Below are positions 60,992 to 64,000 of a stretch of DNA of 64,000 nt, piece after piece. Position numbers and translations under genes: made by a program. The stretch's first letter is position 1; each line of letters starts with the position of its first letter. The notes under the pieces are model-generated. The model did not search any database. It was not told where the DNA came from and worked only from the letters and a program-made list of their open reading frames with translations. The stretch comes from Parahaliea mediterranea (GTDB taxonomy: Bacteria > Pseudomonadota > Gammaproteobacteria > Pseudomonadales > Halieaceae): contig NZ_JAFKCZ010000013.1 in NCBI RefSeq assembly GCF_017255185.1, positions 62,001 through 126,000 on the forward strand. Direction: 5' to 3'.

Positions 60992-61969
60992 ATGCCCAAG
61001 ATGATATTGCTACCCATGCTGGCCGATGGGGAGTTCCACTCCGGTCAGGCTCTCGCCGAGACCCTCGGGGTCAGCCGCACCGCGGTGTGGAAACAGCTCA
61101 ACCGCCTGGAAGAGCTGGGCCTGGAGCTGGAGTCCGTGCGCGGCCTGGGCTATCGCATCCCCGGGGGTCTTGAGCTGCTGGACGCGGAGCGGGTTCGCGC
61201 CGGCCTCGATACGGCCGGTCGTAACCTGCTGGCGGAATTGGCGGTGCTGGGCAGTGTGGACTCCACCAATGCCGAGGCCCTGCGCCGCGTCGCCGGCGGC
61301 GCCGGCTCGGGCCTGGTGTGCATCGCCGAGCAGCAGAGCGCCGGCCGGGGCCGCCTGGGCCGGCAGTGGTTCAGTCCCTTCGCGCGCAATATCTACCTGT
61401 CGATGGTGTGGGAGTTCAGCCAGGGCGCCGCCGCGCTGGAGGGCCTCAGCCTGGCGGTGGGCGTGTGCGTGGCCCGGGCCCTGGAGCGCCTGGGTGTGCC
61501 GCCGGTACAGCTCAAGTGGCCCAATGACCTGCTCTTCGAGCGCGCCAAACTGGGCGGCATATTGCTGGAAATGGCGGGCGATGCCTCCGGCGCCTGCCAG
61601 GTGGTGGTGGGCGTGGGTCTCAACGTGGCCATGCCCGCCGCCGCGAAGGACAGCATTGAGCAGCCCTGGACCGACCTGGCGAGCGTGTGTGGCGGCACTT
61701 CCCCCGGACGCAACGCCTTGCTCGCCGCGCTGCTCAATGAGCTGCTGCCACTGCTGGCGGGTTTCGAGTCCACCGGCTTTGGTCCCTGGCGTGAACCCTG
61801 GATGGCCCTGGATGCCTTCGCCGATAGCCCGGTGGTGATCACCAGTGCCGAGCGGCGGATGGCGGGTGTGGCCCGGGGCGTGGACGGGCGCGGCGCGCTG
61901 CAGCTGGAGACCTCGGTGGGCGTGCAGTCCCTGTTCGGTGGCGAACTCTCCCTGCGGGCCGCCACGTGA
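60992..61969 (+). CDS. birA: bifunctional biotin ligase/biotin operon repressor BirA
   Basis: 325 residues. The N-terminal winged helix (LLPMLADGEFHSGQALAETLGVSRTAVWKQLNRLEELGLELESVRGLGYRI) precedes the ligase core. EQQSAGRGRLGRQW is the biotinyl-AMP GRGRxG loop and LKWPNDLLFERAKLGGILLEM the biotin site; QLETSVGVQSLFGGELSLR is the C-terminal SH3-like domain. It biotinylates carboxylase subunits such as LiuD. ATG at 60992 has GGAGAG upstream; the longer frame from 60710 is not supported. It overlaps coaX by 4 bases. Confidence 0.95.
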   Translation: MPKMILLPMLADGEFHSGQALAETLGVSRTAVWKQLNRLEELGLELESVRGLGYRIPGGLELLDAERVRAGLDTAGRNLLAELAVLGSVDSTNAEALRRVAGGAGSGLVCIAEQQSAGRGRLGRQWFSPFARNIYLSMVWEFSQGAAALEGLSLAVGVCVARALERLGVPPVQLKWPNDLLFERAKLGGILLEMAGDASGACQVVVGVGLNVAMPAAAKDSIEQPWTDLASVCGGTSPGRNALLAALLNELLPLLAGFESTGFGPWREPWMALDAFADSPVVITSAERRMAGVARGVDGRGALQLETSVGVQSLFGGELSLRAAT

Positions 61970-62718
61970 GTTTGCCGCGTCGCTGCCTGCAGTTGGACGT
62001 GGGTAACAGCAGCGCGAAATGGCGCCTGCTGGTCGACGGTGAAATCAGCGCCCGCGGCGTGTACCGGCCGGGCGATAGCGCCAGCCGCCAGGCCCTGCTG
62101 GCTTGTACTCCGGAGCTGGAGGCGATGTGGGTATCCAGCGTGGCGGGGGAGGCAGCGGAAGCGGATCTGGCCGCGATGCTGGAGGGCCGCTGGGGGTGCG
62201 CGGCCTGGTTTGCCCGGTCCGAGGTTGAAACCCTGGGTCTGCGCAACAGTTACGATGAGCCGCGGCGGATGGGAGTCGACCGCTGGCTGGCGATGCTGGC
62301 CGCCCGCAATCGGCACCCGGATACGCGCCTGTGTGTGGTGGACGCCGGCTCCGCACTGACCATCGACCTGGTGGGCGCCGACAGCTGCCACCAGGGCGGC
62401 TACATCATCCCCGGTCCGGGTTTGATGGAGCGGGCGTTACTGCTGGACACCGACCGTGTGCGCTTCGCCGAGGCGGCCGAATACAGCCTGGCGCCCGGCA
62501 CATGCACCGCCCAGGCCGTGCGTCACGGCATTGGCCTGGCCCAGGCGGGTGCCGTGACCCTGGCCCTGCGGGAGGCGGCGCTTTCCGGGCCGCCCTTGCC
62601 GGTGTTCACCGGGGGCGGCGGCGAATGGCTCGCCGCCACGCTGGGAGGTATCGGCGAATTCGTCCCCGATCTGGTGCTCGACGGCCTGCAGCTGGTGGGC
62701 CAGGCCCGGGCCCGTTGA
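61966..62718 (+). CDS. coaX: type III pantothenate kinase CoaX
   Basis: 250 residues, the ASKHA-fold kinase that starts coenzyme A synthesis from pantothenate. LQLDVGNSSAKWRLL is the phosphate-1 loop, RRMGVDRWLAMLAARN the conserved substrate loop and VVDAGSALTIDLV the central Asp block; GGYIIPGPGLMERAL and FTGGGGEWLA complete it. GTG start overlaps birA (GTGA), a common gammaproteobacterial pair. Confidence 0.95.
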   Translation: MSLPRRCLQLDVGNSSAKWRLLVDGEISARGVYRPGDSASRQALLACTPELEAMWVSSVAGEAAEADLAAMLEGRWGCAAWFARSEVETLGLRNSYDEPRRMGVDRWLAMLAARNRHPDTRLCVVDAGSALTIDLVGADSCHQGGYIIPGPGLMERALLLDTDRVRFAEAAEYSLAPGTCTAQAVRHGIGLAQAGAVTLALREAALSGPPLPVFTGGGGEWLAATLGGIGEFVPDLVLDGLQLVGQARAR

Positions 62719-62806
62719 TTGCTGGCGACAGCGGTTGCATCGATCGTGCCCATTGCATAGAATTGCGCGCCTTCTCTGGTGACTGGCTAGGTGATTGGGG
62801 AAAGCG

Positions 62807-62835
62807 GTCAATCAAGGCTGGCGTAGCTCAGTAGG
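62807..62835 (+). pseudogene. truncated tRNA-Thr 5' end (duplicate)
   Basis: GTCAATCAAGGCTGGCGTAG onward (29 bases) is identical to the leader and first 19 nucleotides of the intact tRNA-Thr at 62955-62983. Here it stops after the D-loop AGTAGG and continues as unrelated GC-rich sequence. It is the remnant of a tandem tRNA copy or of an insertion at the tRNA. Confidence 0.87.
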
Positions 62836-62847
62836 GCGCGTCGGGAC

Positions 62848-62900
62848 CGATCTGCCAGTGGCAGATCGCAGCCCGGGGTGCGGCCCGACAGGATGTCGGG
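62848..62900. repeat. two perfect hairpins after the tRNA-Thr fragment
   Basis: CGATCTGCCA-G-TGGCAGATCG (62848-62868) and CCCGACA-GGA-TGTCGGG (62884-62900) are perfect stems joined by GCAGCCCGGGGTGCGG. They fill the gap between the truncated and intact tRNA-Thr. The form is like a REP unit of a third type, seen once here. Confidence 0.75.
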
Positions 62901-62964
62901 GCTGGAGGTTAATGCGGAGCGCCAGTGGTTGCGGCAGGGATGCCGAGTAAAGTAGTCAATCAAG

Positions 62965-63040
62965 GCTGGCGTAGCTCAGTAGGTAGAGCAGCTGATTTGT
63001 AATCAGCCGGTCGGGGGTTCGATTCCTCTCGCCAGCTCCA
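62965..63040 (+). tRNA. tRNA-Thr (anticodon TGT)
   Basis: A 76-nucleotide cloverleaf: acceptor GCTGGCG with CGCCAGC, D arm GCTC/GAGC, anticodon stem GCTGA/TCAGC with loop TTTGTAA and anticodon TGT at 62998-63000, T loop TTCGATT, encoded CCA at the end. It reads ACA codons. The T stem has two G-T pairs. It follows coaX, as tRNA-Thr often does in gammaproteobacteria. Confidence 0.96.
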
Positions 63041-63252
63041 TTCTCTCAAAAATTTTTCCCCGATGGCCCTCCCGGCCGATGCTGTGCCGTCGGTTTAGCG
63101 CCTCTCGCTACCACAGAGTATTTGTTTCCCGCAGGCATCCCGCCGGCGCACCCGCCTTTGTACTGCATTCAGCTGCTCGGCAGTTGCGATGGCGAACGCC
63201 ATTGGACAGAATCCTGGGTTCCGATACGCGCGAAAAGTAGCAGGAACCGAAG

Positions 63253-64000
63253 ATGACAGCAGAACAAGCCAAAGACGACCAGCTGGTGCTGGTGGAAATC
63301 TCCGATCAGGTCGCGCTGGTGACCCTGAATCGCCCCGAGGCCTACAACGCCCTGTCCCGGGCCATGACCCAGGCCATTATCGAGGCCTTCGCCCGGCTTT
63401 CGGCGGATGACGGGGTGCGGGCGATTGTCCTGACTGGTCGCGGCAAGGCCTTCACCGCCGGTGTGGACCTCAAGGAGATGGGTGCCGACGGCGGCAGTGC
63501 CATGAGCGCCGACAACCTCGGTACCGACGCGCCGCTGGTGCGCGCCCTGGCCGAATGCGAAAAGCCGATCATTGGCGCTATCAACGGCTTCGCCGTGACC
63601 GGCGGTTTCGAACTGGCGCTGGCCTGCGACTACCTGTACGCCGCCCGCTCGGCGCGCTTCGCCGATACCCATGCCAGGGTGGGCCTGATACCGGGCTGGG
63701 GACTGTCGCAGAAACTGCCGCGCCTGGTGGGCATCAACCGCGCGCGGGAGATCAGTTTTACGGGTAACTATTTCAGTGCCGAGCAGGCTCACACCTGGGG
63801 GCTGGTCAACGAGGTTTGCGAGGACGACCAGCTGATCGAGCGGGCCCTGGCCTCGGGCCGTGATATCGCCGGCACCCAGCCCGAGGCCCTGCGCCGCATC
63901 CGCGCGGTGATGAACGATGGCTGGGAGATGACGCTGGGCGATGCCCTGCAGATGGAGGGTGAGCGCTCCGGGGCCTACAACAGCACGATCGATTTCGCGG
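63253..64000 (+). CDS. enoyl-CoA hydratase/isomerase family protein (3' end outside window)
   Basis: The first 249 residues of a crotonase-fold enzyme; the frame is open at the window edge. ALVTLNRPEAYNALSRAM and GRGKAFTAGVDLKEMG give the first oxyanion segment, NGFAVTGGFELALACDYLYAARSARFADTHARVGLIPGWGLSQKLPRLVG the second plus the usual catalytic site. The position of the second catalytic Glu appears as His/Ala-containing ADTHARVGL, so activity may differ from a true hydratase. Start at 63253 follows AGGAACCGAAG. The 212 bases between it and the tRNA show no gene. Confidence 0.88.
   Translation, partial: MTAEQAKDDQLVLVEISDQVALVTLNRPEAYNALSRAMTQAIIEAFARLSADDGVRAIVLTGRGKAFTAGVDLKEMGADGGSAMSADNLGTDAPLVRALAECEKPIIGAINGFAVTGGFELALACDYLYAARSARFADTHARVGLIPGWGLSQKLPRLVGINRAREISFTGNYFSAEQAHTWGLVNEVCEDDQLIERALASGRDIAGTQPEALRRIRAVMNDGWEMTLGDALQMEGERSGAYNSTIDFA

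Noticed and set aside
62807-63040. Prophage or integrative element attachment site at tRNA-Thr
   Set aside because: The duplicated part is the 5' end, not the 3' end, and no integrase gene lies within the window.

Overview
The window is high-GC chromosomal DNA from a gammaproteobacterium, most likely marine and near the Halieaceae/Cellvibrionales or the pseudomonads. The clues are the rsd-dsbB, hslO-pckA and birA-coaX-tRNA-Thr neighbourhoods, a pseudomonad-type PhaD regulator next to a phasin, a PilT/PilU ATPase, and a complete liuRABCDE leucine-degradation operon under a palindromic operator. The family assignment is inference; no rRNA is present. Almost everything is ordinary, densely packed chromosome.

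Layout. 1-6463: unidentified gene end, FKBP lipoprotein, then rsd, dsbB, acpH and gshA on the minus strand, and a BamA/TamA-like barrel. 6464-6877: pair of hairpin elements. 6878-15088: phosphotransferase, PilU ATPase, PilZ protein, and a minus-strand run moaA-moxR-VWA(CoxE-like)-zinc ribbon-DUF1631. 15203-21242: beta-propeller lactonase-like protein, SLC13-type transporter, Rieske oxygenase, PqiA-like protein, SRPBCC protein, peroxiredoxin, methyltransferase. 21271-27698: phaD-like regulator and two phasins of opposite domain order, separated by a visibly AT-richer island (about 22.55-27.1 kb) with a sulfatase, two lipoproteins and three repeat families. 27982-32288: RND efflux pair, followed by a second hairpin-element pair. 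32842-41677: methyltransferase, pckA, hslO, flavin oxidoreductase, PHA-system protein, patatin, AraC regulator and diiron protein. 41678-45520: REP hairpins, an IS110 5' stub, rpsT, dgkA, a TetR gene with operator, a phosphatase and two small orphans. 45690-51382: acyltransferase, dinG, yqcC, CPA2 antiporter, membrane protein. 51481-58448: liu operon. 58689-64000: fatty acid hydroxylase with TetR, SnoaL-like protein, birA, coaX, a truncated and an intact tRNA-Thr, and an enoyl-CoA hydratase cut by the window edge.

Together the genes describe an aerobic heterotroph that degrades leucine and acyl-CoAs, stores carbon as polyhydroxyalkanoate (two phasins, PhaD, PHA-system protein), runs gluconeogenesis (pckA), and keeps thiol balance (gshA, dsbB, Hsp33, peroxiredoxin).

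The most unusual content is non-coding: (1) a family of about 90-120 bp structured elements, four copies in two inverted pairs, in which both the long outer stem and two inner CATGGAYG hairpins are kept by compensatory changes; (2) a second, smaller REP-like hairpin family with covarying stems at five loci, one copy abutting a 5' stub of an IS110 transposase; (3) a duplicated tRNA-Thr 5' end carrying hairpins; (4) nested direct repeats in the AT-rich island. I found no CRISPR array, prophage or recognisable defence system.
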